From assembly GCA_965207565.1 (NCBI GenBank), contig CBDBMQ010000020.1:62001-126000 (forward strand): a stretch of 64,000 nt of DNA. The letters are read 5' to 3'. The position numbers and the translations under genes are program-made. A model generated the notes under the pieces. The model ran no database searches. It worked only from the letters and a program-made list of their open reading frames with translations, and was not told the origin of the DNA. Shown here in pieces: positions 9,640 to 19,258 of the stretch (positions are counted from its first letter, which is position 1; every line of letters starts with the position of its first letter). Source of the stretch: Bin80 sp965207565. GTDB lineage: Bacteria; Bacteroidota; Rhodothermia; Rhodothermales; Bin80.

Positions 9640-10354
9640 GAAAGTCCCCAGGCGTTCGCTGGTGCTCTTGCTTCTGATGCTGATTTCTACGGAGATCGCC
9701 GCGCAGAATTGGGCTTCCGAGCGCGGGACGCAGGGTGGAGAGCTCAGTATTGGAATGATTGACCATGCTTATGTGGGTTCGGAGGCCATCGGCGGGGACT
9801 ATGATTACCAGGGGATCGGCCTGGGACTTTCTTATATCGGCAATCAGGTACGCGCTTCCCTGCTCTTTGGCCGCTCCAACGAGCCGCGCACCTTTCTTGA
9901 TGTCTCCGCAGTGGGCTGGCTTGCCCCTTCGTTTACGAGAATCAAACGAGGGAATACGACATTCTCCGCCCCGATGGGGTTCTTGGCGGCGTGGCGCAGA
10001 ACGACGGCAGAAAAAAACGTTGCCCCCCTCGGAGCAACAGCGATTCTGTTCGGTGCGGGGGGCGAATTGGTGCACTCCATGAATGATCGTGCACGGGCGC
10101 GACTTCGGGTAATTCCACTTGCTGGAATTACCGGGAGTCAGGTTTCGGATGCAGTCGGTTTCTCCTGGGCCGTAGATGCAGAGGCGCGTTTCTTTGTTGC
10201 GGAGGTTTTTTCACGTTTTGGTCTCACGATCGGGTATACCTTCCGCTACCAACTCTGGAATATCAATGGATCGAGAGCTTTTTCAGAGAGTATTGATGAG
10301 GTGTATGACTACGCTAGCCGTGTGCACACCCTGTCTGCAGGGGTGTGGTTTTGA
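9632..10354 (+). CDS. secreted outer-membrane beta-barrel-like protein
   Basis: 240 residues starting at an ATG that overlaps the rng stop by 8 bases. The N-terminus is a classic signal peptide (basic start, LVLLLLMLI core, cleavage after IAAQ). The rest alternates short hydrophobic and polar strands with many Gly and aromatic residues, and it ends in GVWF with a terminal phenylalanine, the usual signature of outer-membrane barrels recognised by the Bam machinery. No specific family is recognised. The frame is open farther upstream into rng, but the signal peptide fixes this start. Translational coupling with rng and the next gene is likely. Confidence 0.7.
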   Translation: MHEKVPRRSLVLLLLMLISTEIAAQNWASERGTQGGELSIGMIDHAYVGSEAIGGDYDYQGIGLGLSYIGNQVRASLLFGRSNEPRTFLDVSAVGWLAPSFTRIKRGNTTFSAPMGFLAAWRRTTAEKNVAPLGATAILFGAGGELVHSMNDRARARLRVIPLAGITGSQVSDAVGFSWAVDAEARFFVAEVFSRFGLTIGYTFRYQLWNINGSRAFSESIDEVYDYASRVHTLSAGVWF

Positions 10355-10357
10355 ACG

Positions 10358-10627
10358 ATGATCAAGGATAAAGCCATTCTGCGGGCCATGGAGGACGCAG
10401 CCAGAAAATCCGGGTACACGATTCGATGGGATAAGGGCCAGTTTCACGGTGGATCCTGCACGCTGGATGGAAGCAAACTGATTGTTTTGAATCGGCATCA
10501 TCCAACTGAAGTGCACCTTGGGGTTCTGGCACGCACGCTGAAGGATGTCCCGCTTCAGGAAATTTCCATACGCAAAGGGATGCGTAAGCACATAGAATCG
10601 ATTATTCAAAAGTACTCATTTGAGTGA
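10358..10627 (+). CDS. conserved small protein of unknown function (89 aa)
   Basis: 89 residues, beginning 3 bases after the beta-barrel gene and ending 6 bases before the MBL-fold gene, so it is inside one operon. Sequence pattern is helix-strand-strand-helix with MEDAARKSGYTIRWDKGQF, SKLIVLNRHHPTEVHLGVLA and a basic C-terminal helix. Small proteins of this look are common in Bacteroidota beside the PhnP-like hydrolase, but I cannot name a function. Soluble and cytoplasmic by composition. Confidence 0.7.
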   Translation: MIKDKAILRAMEDAARKSGYTIRWDKGQFHGGSCTLDGSKLIVLNRHHPTEVHLGVLARTLKDVPLQEISIRKGMRKHIESIIQKYSFE

Positions 10628-10633
10628 AGATGC

Positions 10634-11410
10634 ATGCGCATTACGTTACTGGGCACCGGCACATCCGTAGGGATCCCCATGATTGGCTGCGATTGTGAGA
10701 CATGTCAGTCGGCAGATCCGCGGGATAAGCGTCTGCGTACTGCATGTCATGTTCAGGCGGGAGATCTCAGTATTGTCATTGATACAGGGCCGGATTTCCG
10801 GGTGCAGATGCTGCGTGCACAGGTGCGCCGGGTTGATGCCGTGCTCTGGACGCATCACCACTTTGATCATGTGATGGGGCTGGATGATTTGCGGCCGTAT
10901 TTTTTTGATTGCAAAATTCCCATCCCTTGTTTTGCACACCGGCAGAGCGTCGATGCCCTGCAACGTATCTTTCCCTATGTATGGGATAAAAACGGTGTGT
11001 ATCCGGGGTCATTGGATCTGGAAATCGCACAGGACCCGTTCAAGATCAGGAGTCGGTATGGCAGCTTGGATTCAGTCCAGGTCACTCCGATTGAGGTCAT
11101 GCATGGCAGAATGCACCTGAATGGGTATCGGCTCGGCAATTTTGCGTATCTGACGGATGTGAGTCATATTCCTGAAGCGGAGTATCACAAACTTCAAGAT
11201 CTAGACTTGCTTGTACTGGATGCACTCCGGCCCCAGAAACATCCCCGCCACTTTTCAATTACTGAAGCTGTAGATATTGCCCGTAGAATCGGAGCAAAGC
11301 AAACCGTATTTATTCACATGTCCCATCAGGTCCTCCACGCACGGGAGAGTGCACAACTGCCGGAGATGATGCGGTTCGGGTATGACGGAATGACTCTTAA
11401 TTCAAGTTGA
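10634..11410 (+). CDS. MBL-fold metallo-hydrolase, PhnP-like
   Basis: 258-residue metallo-beta-lactamase-fold hydrolase. Residues 1-15 give the family start (MRITLLGTGTSVGIP). A CxCxxC cluster follows (GCDCETCQSADP) as in PhnP, where cysteines bind a structural zinc. The metal-binding HxHxDH motif is THHHFDH near residue 75, and later ligands lie in YLTDVSHIP and FIHMSHQVL. PhnP acts as a phosphodiesterase on cyclic ribose phosphates. No phosphonate genes are near, so the substrate here is unknown; in Bacteroidota such genes are general housekeeping neighbours. It overlaps or abuts aroQ. Confidence 0.85.
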   Translation: MRITLLGTGTSVGIPMIGCDCETCQSADPRDKRLRTACHVQAGDLSIVIDTGPDFRVQMLRAQVRRVDAVLWTHHHFDHVMGLDDLRPYFFDCKIPIPCFAHRQSVDALQRIFPYVWDKNGVYPGSLDLEIAQDPFKIRSRYGSLDSVQVTPIEVMHGRMHLNGYRLGNFAYLTDVSHIPEAEYHKLQDLDLLVLDALRPQKHPRHFSITEAVDIARRIGAKQTVFIHMSHQVLHARESAQLPEMMRFGYDGMTLNSS

Positions 11411-11412
11411 CC

Positions 11413-11844
11413 ATGAAACATAAAATTCTTGTTCTGAACGGTCCAAACCTCAATCTTTTGGGAGAGCGGGAACCCGATCAATATGGAAAACTATCTCTGG
11501 AGCAGCTTGAAGCTGATTTGCAGAGTGAATTTCCAGATACGGATCTGTCGTTCTATCAGAGCAATCATGAAGGGGATCTGGTTGATCGCCTTCATCAAGG
11601 GCATCGCTCGGGTCTGAACGGGATTGTGTTCAATCCGGGAGCCTACACCCATACGTCGGTGGCCTTGCGGGATGCAGTGCGGGCAATCGAAACCCCGGTG
11701 ATTGAGGTTCACCTCAGCAATATTTATTCCCGGGAAGCCTTTCGACATTTTTCTTATCTGGCACCGGTCTGTGTGGGACAAATCTCAGGCCTGGGCACCA
11801 CGGGATACAGCCTGGCTGTTCGTTGGCTCAGGGCGAACGCTTAG
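11413..11844 (+). CDS. aroQ: type II 3-dehydroquinate dehydratase
   Basis: 143-residue AroQ, which converts 3-dehydroquinate to 3-dehydroshikimate in aromatic amino-acid synthesis. The family start KILVLNGPNLNLLGEREPDQYG is complete, with the catalytic tyrosine in DQYG, the asparagine in FNPGAYTHTS and the histidine in VIEVHLSNIYSREAFRH. Length is typical of the dodecameric type II enzyme. The ATG at 11413, 2 bases after the preceding stop, was chosen over a TTG at 11407 that would overlap that stop. Its 3' end overlaps nadE, on the other strand, by 4 bases. Confidence 0.94.
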   Translation: MKHKILVLNGPNLNLLGEREPDQYGKLSLEQLEADLQSEFPDTDLSFYQSNHEGDLVDRLHQGHRSGLNGIVFNPGAYTHTSVALRDAVRAIETPVIEVHLSNIYSREAFRHFSYLAPVCVGQISGLGTTGYSLAVRWLRANA

Positions 11845-13469
11845 GGGCGCCGGGCGACGATGGGCTCTCTGCGTCCACTCCCGAATGCTTTCGGGCGCAG
11901 TCGCAGAACCGGTGCGGCCTGCCGCCGCTTGAATTCGGTCTGGTCCACCTGGCGAGCGATTTGATGGACAAGGCCCTCGCCGTAATCCAGAAACTCGGCA
12001 GTTTCCTCCACACTCATTTGGTGTTCGATGTATTGTTTAAGGATCCTGTCCAGTATACCGTACGGTGGCAGGGAGTCCAAATCTTTCTGACCCGGTCTCA
12101 ATTCGGCCGAGGGGGGCTTGCGCATTGTAGATGCGGGAATGATTCTTTTTGGCCTGTTCAACAATTTTGCCAATTCATATACCTCTGTTTTATAGAGGTC
12201 TCCCAGAACCGCAAGTCCGCCACTCATGTCGCCATACAGCGTCGCGTACCCCATCGCAAGCTCACTTTTATTTCCGGTGGCAAGGACCATTCCCCTATAC
12301 TTGTTGGCAAAAGCCATGAGCAGGGTTCCCCGTATACGTGCCTGAATATTCTCTTCCGTCACATCATGATAATAATTTTCGAAAGGTTTGCGAAGAGCGT
12401 TGTTAAAACTATTCATCAGGCGTTGAATCGGGATCGTGACCAGCTTGATTCCAAGGTTCAAAGCCAGGCTTTTGGCATCGTCTTTCGACCCTTTGGAAGA
12501 GAAACTTGAGGGCATGGAAACACCGACGACCTGCTCTGGCCCCAATGCACGCACGGCAAGCGCAGCGGTCACTGCGGAGTCAATGCCTCCACTCAGACCA
12601 ATAATCACCTCTCCTGGAATCCTGGTTTTGTTCATGTAATCCCGAATTCCCAAAGTCAAGGCTTCCCGCACCTGTTTTCTCGCAGGGATGGAGGCAATTT
12701 TTGATCTTGGCGCTTTATCTGTATCCCACTCCAGCAGTGCTTCCTCAAATGCCGGAGCTTCAAGCACCTTATCCCCCTGCATGACACAGCTTCGTCCATC
12801 AAAAATCAAGTCCGTATTTGCTCCAACCAGGTTCGTGAAGATATAGGGCCGTCCGTACTTTTGATGAACAGTCTCCATGAGTTCGTAACGCTCAAGATGT
12901 TTGTCAATGGCAAAGGGGGATGCGCAGAGGTTGATAAAAAGGTCCGGGGACTGTGCGGCCAATGCAGAAACGGGATCGTGTGGATAAGGCTTTAGATCCA
13001 GGTCGTACACATTCCACAGGTCCTCACAAATATGAACGCCCAGATTCAGTCCACGCCAGCGAAGGACGGTGGGAGGCGATCCTGGAGCGAAGTATCGCTG
13101 CTCATCAAATACATCATAGGTGGGCAGGAGCTGTTTATGGCAGACCCCAATACAATGACCATCTTCGTACAGGTATGCTGCATTGTGCAGAGGCTTTCCG
13201 TGTCCCGTATGATATGCCAACCCTCCGAGAAGCACTCCCAGGCCCCTAGGGAGCAATTTTGCCAGTCTCTGGCGTTCCTGATGTTCGCGGGCCACAAATT
13301 CCTTGGCCTCCAACAGGTCTATCGGAGGATACCCTGTGAGGGTCAGTTCGGGGAATACTGTCAGGTCAGCACCGCGGGCATGTGCTTTCTCGGAGTAGTG
13401 CAGTACCTTGTCTGAGTTTCCCCTCAGGTCTCCTACAATCGTATTTATTTGTGCCAAGGCCAGCTTCAT
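11841..13469 (-). CDS. nadE: glutamine-dependent NAD+ synthetase
   Basis: 542 residues with two domains. The N-terminal nitrilase-type glutaminase (about 1-250) has the catalytic triad regions FPELTLTGYPP (Glu), KQLLPTYDVFDEQRYF (Lys) and VHICEDLWN (Cys). The C-terminal synthetase (about 270-542) has the ATP-pyrophosphatase loop GLSGGIDSAVTAALA and the segment TGNKSELAMGYATLYGDMSG. It makes NAD+ from deamido-NAD+, glutamine and ATP. Ammonia made in the first domain is used in the second. Convergent with aroQ, and it shares a short upstream region with the divergent amidohydrolase gene. Confidence 0.95.
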   Translation of the reverse strand: MKLALAQINTIVGDLRGNSDKVLHYSEKAHARGADLTVFPELTLTGYPPIDLLEAKEFVAREHQERQRLAKLLPRGLGVLLGGLAYHTGHGKPLHNAAYLYEDGHCIGVCHKQLLPTYDVFDEQRYFAPGSPPTVLRWRGLNLGVHICEDLWNVYDLDLKPYPHDPVSALAAQSPDLFINLCASPFAIDKHLERYELMETVHQKYGRPYIFTNLVGANTDLIFDGRSCVMQGDKVLEAPAFEEALLEWDTDKAPRSKIASIPARKQVREALTLGIRDYMNKTRIPGEVIIGLSGGIDSAVTAALAVRALGPEQVVGVSMPSSFSSKGSKDDAKSLALNLGIKLVTIPIQRLMNSFNNALRKPFENYYHDVTEENIQARIRGTLLMAFANKYRGMVLATGNKSELAMGYATLYGDMSGGLAVLGDLYKTEVYELAKLLNRPKRIIPASTMRKPPSAELRPGQKDLDSLPPYGILDRILKQYIEHQMSVEETAEFLDYGEGLVHQIARQVDQTEFKRRQAAPVLRLRPKAFGSGRREPIVARRP

Positions 13470-13535
13470 ATGGGATCCCTAATGCAAATTCCTGAGTAAT
13501 ACGATTAACCGCAATGCATTCTCCATTATAGTCCC

Positions 13536-14855
13536 ATGAAAACGAAAACAAGCATCTATTTCTTTCTCGGTTTTTTTATCTGCACCCTGACTCAAGCACA
13601 GGATATTACTGCATTTACCAATGTGAATGTACTTCCCATGGATCGAGACCAAGTCCTAACTGCACATACGGTGGTGGTTGAGGGAGATCGGATTCAATCG
13701 GTTGGAGCGGACATTGAAGTCCCCAGTGGTGCCCATATTATTGATGGGACGGGGAAGTTCTTGATGCCCGGGCTCGCAGAAATGCACGGTCATGTACCGC
13801 GACCGGATCGGCATGCACAATATACCGAGGATGTTCTGTTCCTGTATGTAGCCAATGGAATCACTACGGTCCGGGGAATGCTTGGGGCGGAGGGACAATT
13901 GGCGCTTCGGCAGCGCGCCAACAGCAGTGAGTTGATTACACCGAACCTGTACCTGGCGGGGCCCAGCTTTAATGGCAGCTCGGTGAACTCACCGGAGCAG
14001 GCCGTTGCGATGGTTCGGTCGCAGGCGGCGGAAGGATGGGATCTGTTGAAAGTGCTCCCGGGCCTGACGAAAGATGAGTTTGATGCCATGGCAACCGCGG
14101 CGGCTGAAGAGGGGATTCGTTTTGGTGGGCATGTGCCTGCGGATGTGGGCCTGATCCATGCATTAAATATGAACCAGGAGACGTTTGATCATATCGATGG
14201 GTATGTTGAATATCTTCGTTCAGAGGATCGTCCAGAAGACGAAATGCTTGAGGAAGCCATTGCACTCACCAAAGAAAAAGGGGCCTGGATCGTGCCTACC
14301 ATGGCGTTATGGGAAGTTCTACATGGGACGATCGATCTGGAGGATCTCCGTGCATACGACGAACTCAAGTATATGCCGCGCGCGGTGGTTGGTAACTGGT
14401 CCCGGGTGGTTGAAGGGCGGCAGCGCAATCCGGGGTATGACAGAGCTGCCGCCCTGGAGCTGATTCGCACCCGGATGCGGGTATTGCGTGCACTCCACGA
14501 GTCGGGGGTTCGAATTCTCATGGGGACGGACGCCCCCCAATTCTTCAGCGTACCGGGATTCTCTCTGCATCGTGAGCTTGAGCGTATGGTGGATACCGGC
14601 ATGTCGAACTATGCGATTCTTGATTCAGGGACACGCGCTGTAGGGGAGTACTTTGCACATAAGGACGTCTTTGGCACAATCAGCGAGGGATCCCGGGCAG
14701 ACCTGCTTCTGGTGGATGGAAATCCCCTGGACGATCTGGCTCATTTGAAGGAGCTGTCCGGGGTGATGGTTCGGGGGAACTGGCTCGGGCGCTCAGAGAT
14801 CCAGACACGTCTGGAAAGTATTGAAGAATCATACAGCAAACCGAACCAGCCCTAA
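13536..14855 (+). CDS. secreted amidohydrolase-family protein
   Basis: 439 residues with an N-terminal signal peptide (hydrophobic IYFFLGFFICTL, cleavage near TQAQ), so it acts in the periplasm or outside. The mature part is an amidohydrolase TIM barrel with flanking beta-sandwich (DGTGKFLMPGLAEMHGHVPR). Metal-binding elements are HGH near residue 83, histidines in RFGGHVPAD and ETFDHIDG, and the aspartate in LMGTDAPQF. This is the imidazolonepropionase/prolidase-like group that hydrolyses cyclic amides or dipeptides; the substrate cannot be read from sequence. It starts a four-gene run: its stop overlaps the next ATG by one base. Confidence 0.85.
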   Translation: MKTKTSIYFFLGFFICTLTQAQDITAFTNVNVLPMDRDQVLTAHTVVVEGDRIQSVGADIEVPSGAHIIDGTGKFLMPGLAEMHGHVPRPDRHAQYTEDVLFLYVANGITTVRGMLGAEGQLALRQRANSSELITPNLYLAGPSFNGSSVNSPEQAVAMVRSQAAEGWDLLKVLPGLTKDEFDAMATAAAEEGIRFGGHVPADVGLIHALNMNQETFDHIDGYVEYLRSEDRPEDEMLEEAIALTKEKGAWIVPTMALWEVLHGTIDLEDLRAYDELKYMPRAVVGNWSRVVEGRQRNPGYDRAAALELIRTRMRVLRALHESGVRILMGTDAPQFFSVPGFSLHRELERMVDTGMSNYAILDSGTRAVGEYFAHKDVFGTISEGSRADLLLVDGNPLDDLAHLKELSGVMVRGNWLGRSEIQTRLESIEESYSKPNQP

Positions 14856-17434
14856 TGCGGACGTTCACTCTCCTTGCAATCCTCCTGGGAGGCACGTCGA
14901 TCGTGTCCCAGGCGCAGAATGGAGAGGATCTTTTAAATGCAGGACAATACAGCACCGCACGCGAAGCCTTCGCGGACAGCCTGTATGGCGTGAATATTGA
15001 AGGGTATTTCGAAACCTATCTGCAGACGGGTAGCTATGAGGCGGGGCTTCGCAGAGCACGGCAGCTACTGCGCAATTCCTCACAGCCGGAGTATGTGAAC
15101 TATGCCATGGGCCGTCTGCACATGGCGCTGGGGAACTGGCGTGAAGCGGAGGACTCGTATATCACGGCCATTCAATCCAGAAATGACTATTGGCGTGCAG
15201 GGCTGGAATTGGCCAATCTTCACCGCCTTCGCGGAAATTCCCGTCAGGCAGAGCGTCTATATTCCATCATTAACAGTCGCTTAAGGCAAGGGGGATTCAC
15301 TACGGCCAAAGGTTTTGCGGTCGGAGCGCAGGCGGCAAAGCAACTCGGCGCTTATCACGAGGCAAACGAGGCGTTCTCAACTGCGCTGAGACTGGATCCG
15401 GACAATGTTCAGATTTTGTTATGGCATGGGGATCTTTATCAGAGAACCTATGACGAAGCGTTTGCAAATGAGCGCTACAGCAAAGCTCTTTCCATTAACC
15501 CAAATCGCCCAGAAACGTACGTAAAGCTGGCTTCCGTCACAGGATCCTATGCCAGAAAAGAAGAATTGGCAAAACAGGCACTGCAGATCGCGGAGCAGTA
15601 TGCACCGGCGTTGGCACTGATGGCCAGGTTACATCTACTGGATGGCGACTATACGGAGGCGGCATCTGTGGCTCGCGCGGCTTTGGATCAGGATCCCGGA
15701 CATTTGGAGGCGTGGGCGCATTACGCCGCTGCACAGCATATGCAGGGTAACCATGAGGCAGTGGGCCAGGCTGAGATCGCTGTGAATCAGCGAACCAGCC
15801 AGCCAGCTGATTTCTACCGGGTGATGAGTGAAGATCTATCTCTGCGGTTCAGGTATCCTGATGCGGCCGCGTACGCACAAAAAGCAGTGGAGTCAAATCC
15901 GGAAAATGCGGCGGCAAACGCAACGTATGCAATCGCACTCATGCGTCTGGGAGAAGTCCAGCCCGCGCGTACCCATCTGGAGCGCAGCTATGCCAGCGAC
16001 GGCTTCAATCTTTACGCATCCAACAGCTTGAGCCTATTGGATGAACTGGATCAATTCTCTACGCTCACCAGTGTGCACTTTACACTCCGAATTCATTCCA
16101 GCGAGGAGAAGGTGCTGGGGCCAATCATGTTGCGCGAAGCGGAACGGGCCTATGAAGCGTTGCAGGCTCATTACGGGTATCAGCCCTCAGGCCGGATCCT
16201 GTTGGAGGCATACAATGATGCCGACGACTTCGCGGTCCGCGTTGCAGGGGTTCCTCATGTCGGGCTGTTGGGAGTTTGCTTTGGGGATGTTGTGGCGATG
16301 AACACACCGGCGGCACAACCGGACATGCCGTACAACTGGGCACGCACACTTTGGCATGAGTTGGCGCATACGATGACGGTCGGCCTGAGTGATTACCGCG
16401 TGCCTAGATGGTTGACCGAGGGACTATCCGTCTATGAAGAGGTGCGTGCAAATCCGGCGTGGAGGCGTGATATGGAGATCCAGTTCTTCACCGCCTATGA
16501 TCAGGATCGGCTCTATGAACTTGAAAATATTGATCGCGGGTTTACACGCCCGACGTTTCAGGGACAGGTTCTTTTGAGCTATTACCACGCGTACCGTGTG
16601 GTTGAATTCCTTTCAGTGGAGCACGGGTTTGATGCGCTGACAGGTCTTCTGAGCGCTTTGAGCCAGGGGCAGACGGAAGAGATGGCAATGCAAAGCGTAT
16701 TTGGGAAATCGCGCAGGGAGCTGGACAAAGAATTCCGGGGACACCTGGAGCAGCAGCGTGCACGGCTTGCCCCGGTGCTCCGGGGATGGCCGGACATGCT
16801 AACCGAGGAACAGCACGGCGGCAATTTGGCCAGCTATTTGGCTCAGGCAGGTCAGGACTCATTTTATGGGCTCCTCACGAGCGCCGAAAAGGCCCTGGAG
16901 CAGGGAGAGCTGGAGGTTGCCGAATCCGCTTATCGAAAAGCATTGGATCTCTATTCAGACTATACCGGTCCGGGGAATCCATATGAAGGCCTGGCAGAAA
17001 TTTATCGCCAGCGCAGCCAGACGGCGGAGCTTGCCCAGGTCTTGCGGGACTATCTTGGAATCCATCCATACGGAGAACAGCACGCGGTTGAGTTGGCAGA
17101 AATCCTCCTGCAGCAGGCAGACACCACCGGGGCGGTGCACTATTTAACCCGTTCACGCTACACAGCACCATATAATATGGAGGTCCTCGGGCAATTGGCA
17201 CAGCTGCATGCGGATGCAGGCCAGCACGCACATGAGATAGAAAAGCGGCGGGCGATCCTGGCTCTGGAGCCGGTCAACCGTGCAGAGGCGCAATTCGCGC
17301 TTGCAATGAGTCTATACCATAACCGGCAGATGGCCGAAGCCAGGCGTGCGGTACTACAGTCCCTGGAAATTGCACCTGGGTACCGCGAGGCGCAAAAGCT
17401 GCTCCTGAAAATTGTAGACGATGCGAATGACTAG
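14855..17434 (+). CDS. TPR-repeat protein with gluzincin (peptidase MA-like) domain
   Basis: 859 residues. A signal peptide (cleavage near SQAQ, residue 21) is followed by repeated TPR-like helical pairs over about 30-400, for example YVNYAMGRLHMALGNWREAE. A zinc-peptidase domain sits at about 405-640 with HEXXH in LWHELAHTMTV and the downstream glutamate in WLTEGLSVYEE, the gluzincin arrangement of the peptidase MA family. More TPR units fill the C-terminal 200 residues. It probably works in the periplasm as a protease or peptide-binding scaffold. It overlaps its upstream neighbour by one base and the DUF4159 gene by 14, so it is translationally coupled. Confidence 0.8.
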   Translation: MRTFTLLAILLGGTSIVSQAQNGEDLLNAGQYSTAREAFADSLYGVNIEGYFETYLQTGSYEAGLRRARQLLRNSSQPEYVNYAMGRLHMALGNWREAEDSYITAIQSRNDYWRAGLELANLHRLRGNSRQAERLYSIINSRLRQGGFTTAKGFAVGAQAAKQLGAYHEANEAFSTALRLDPDNVQILLWHGDLYQRTYDEAFANERYSKALSINPNRPETYVKLASVTGSYARKEELAKQALQIAEQYAPALALMARLHLLDGDYTEAASVARAALDQDPGHLEAWAHYAAAQHMQGNHEAVGQAEIAVNQRTSQPADFYRVMSEDLSLRFRYPDAAAYAQKAVESNPENAAANATYAIALMRLGEVQPARTHLERSYASDGFNLYASNSLSLLDELDQFSTLTSVHFTLRIHSSEEKVLGPIMLREAERAYEALQAHYGYQPSGRILLEAYNDADDFAVRVAGVPHVGLLGVCFGDVVAMNTPAAQPDMPYNWARTLWHELAHTMTVGLSDYRVPRWLTEGLSVYEEVRANPAWRRDMEIQFFTAYDQDRLYELENIDRGFTRPTFQGQVLLSYYHAYRVVEFLSVEHGFDALTGLLSALSQGQTEEMAMQSVFGKSRRELDKEFRGHLEQQRARLAPVLRGWPDMLTEEQHGGNLASYLAQAGQDSFYGLLTSAEKALEQGELEVAESAYRKALDLYSDYTGPGNPYEGLAEIYRQRSQTAELAQVLRDYLGIHPYGEQHAVELAEILLQQADTTGAVHYLTRSRYTAPYNMEVLGQLAQLHADAGQHAHEIEKRRAILALEPVNRAEAQFALAMSLYHNRQMAEARRAVLQSLEIAPGYREAQKLLLKIVDDAND

Positions 17435-18152
17435 AGCGATTTGGCTCGTCGCGGCCGCTTTCTTATTGCCTGGAATCGTACAAGAAGCCGGAGCACAGGC
17501 GGATTACGGGTTTCGTTTCGTGCGGGTACGGTTTGAGACACCTGGGATGCAGCAGCGGGGATGGGGGCGTGGTGGAGGTCCCATGTGGGCGCATGATTAT
17601 CCGGTCGCGGAGCAGAACTTTTACATCGCTCTCAAGCGGACGACCACGATTCATGTTGAGGAGCCCCACCTGGTGCTGGATCTGATGGATCCAGCCATCT
17701 TTGAACATCCGATCCTTTATCTGTGTGAACCGGGGTACTGGCATATGACAGACGAAGAAGTGGAGCAGTTGAGCGAGTATCTCAACCGAGGCGGTTTCCT
17801 CCTTTTTGATGATTTTCGAGGGGACTACGAGTGGTATAATCTCTATGAGCAGATGCAGCGCGTACTTCCGAACCGGGAACCGGTGGAGCTTCCTGCGACC
17901 CATCCGATATGGAACATCTACTTTGACATTGACCCGGTTGCCGCTCCTTCCCTGGTCAGTGGGTATTCCGGGACGTTTGAATATGACCGGTATATGGCCT
18001 ACTTTGACGACAGTGGTCGTTTGGTTGCACTTGCAAATCACAACCAGGATATTGGTGACGGCTGGGAGTATCCCGATCGGGATTTTGAGAATGCCTCTAC
18101 GGTCAGTTTTCAGATGGGCATCAATTTTGTGATGTACGCACTCACCCATTGA
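17421..18152 (+). CDS. DUF4159 family secreted protein
   Basis: 243 residues: signal peptide to about residue 26 (GAQA), then the DUF4159 pattern. DUF4159 resembles a flavodoxin/GATase-like fold, here with HPILYLCEPGYWHMTDEEVE, LNRGGFLLFDDFRGDYEWY and HPIWNIYFDI. Proteins of this family are commonly encoded next to MoxR ATPases and DUF58/BatA genes in Bacteroidota and planctomycetes. The MoxR gene is present 86 bases downstream. Function is not established; the family is thought to act in envelope-associated complexes assembled with MoxR. Start at 17421 overlaps the previous stop; an ATG two codons on is an alternative. Confidence 0.8.
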   Translation: MRMTRAIWLVAAAFLLPGIVQEAGAQADYGFRFVRVRFETPGMQQRGWGRGGGPMWAHDYPVAEQNFYIALKRTTTIHVEEPHLVLDLMDPAIFEHPILYLCEPGYWHMTDEEVEQLSEYLNRGGFLLFDDFRGDYEWYNLYEQMQRVLPNREPVELPATHPIWNIYFDIDPVAAPSLVSGYSGTFEYDRYMAYFDDSGRLVALANHNQDIGDGWEYPDRDFENASTVSFQMGINFVMYALTH

Positions 18153-18238
18153 GGAACGGCTTGATTCGCATCGTGAAGAGGGCTGGATTAGCCACATTTT
18201 AGCTGGTGCTGAGTATCACGTCTGCACTTTAACCCCCA

Positions 18239-19258
18239 TTGATTTTGGCAACTCCAGAGACGGAAAAACAAGCACTTGGGCGCCTTCGAGAAGGCAAGTC
18301 ACAAATTATGTCGCAGATACGTCGACGCATTGTCGGTCAGGATGATGTGATTGAACAGGTTTTGATCGCACTTTTTGCGGGCGGTCACTGTCTACTGACA
18401 GGTGTTCCCGGCCTGGCAAAAACGCTGTTAATCCGGTCTCTTGGCGAGATGCTGGATTTGTCCTATAAGCGGATTCAGTTCACCCCGGACCTGATGCCGG
18501 CGGACATCACGGGGATGGACATGCTGGACGAGGACCGCACCACCGGTCGCAGAACCATTGAGTTTGTCAAGGGTCCTATTTTTGCCAACATCATTCTTGC
18601 GGACGAGATCAATCGCACCCCGCCCAAAACGCAGGCGGCCTTACTGGAAGCGATGCAGGAATACCAGGTTACTGCTGCGGGGGAGTGTTATTCACTGGAC
18701 AAACCCTTCTTCGTACTTGCAACTCAAAACCCGATTGAGCTTGAGGGGACCTATCCGCTGCCGGAAGCGCAACTGGATCGGTTTATGTTCAATATCGTGA
18801 TTGATTATTTATCTGCGGAGGATGAGTTGACCGTTGCTATGGAGACGACCAGTCGTGATCAGGAGCCGGTTGAGAAGGCCTTGTCCGGGGCGGATATTCT
18901 ATCCTTTCAGCACGAGGTTCGCAATGTATTCGTTCCCCAAAACGTAGCGCAGTTTGCGGTGGATCTGGTCCGCAGTACGCGGCCAAAGGCGGAGGATGCT
19001 CTGGAGTTTGTTTCGAACTGGGTGAGTTGGGGTGCCGGCCTGCGGGCTACGCAGTACCTCCTGCTTGGAGGCAAGGTGCGGGCTGCATTACGCGGCCGCT
19101 ACAATGTAGCCATTGAAGACATTCACGCGTTAGCCCATCCGGTCCTTCGCCACCGCGTATTGACGAATTTCTATGCAGAGAGTGAGGGAGTGACCGTGGA
19201 GTCGGTCATTGATCGTCTTCTATCTGAGGTACCCGAGCCCATGAGCGGCCTTTCGTAA
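18239..19258 (+). CDS. MoxR-family AAA+ ATPase (TTG start)
   Basis: 339-residue MoxR ATPase, a chaperone-like AAA+ protein that works with von Willebrand factor type A and DUF58 proteins. Walker A is in HCLLTGVPGLAKTLLIRSL, Walker B in IILADEINRTPPKTQAALLEAM, sensor 1 in FVLATQNPIELEGTYPLPEAQ, and the C-terminal lid domain follows. An in-frame TAA lies at 18230-18232, and no ATG or GTG precedes the conserved region. The start must be the TTG at 18239 (or 18245). Normally DUF58 and BatA genes follow; here the cluster ends and about 470 bases without a gene follow. Confidence 0.9.
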   Translation: MILATPETEKQALGRLREGKSQIMSQIRRRIVGQDDVIEQVLIALFAGGHCLLTGVPGLAKTLLIRSLGEMLDLSYKRIQFTPDLMPADITGMDMLDEDRTTGRRTIEFVKGPIFANIILADEINRTPPKTQAALLEAMQEYQVTAAGECYSLDKPFFVLATQNPIELEGTYPLPEAQLDRFMFNIVIDYLSAEDELTVAMETTSRDQEPVEKALSGADILSFQHEVRNVFVPQNVAQFAVDLVRSTRPKAEDALEFVSNWVSWGAGLRATQYLLLGGKVRAALRGRYNVAIEDIHALAHPVLRHRVLTNFYAESEGVTVESVIDRLLSEVPEPMSGLS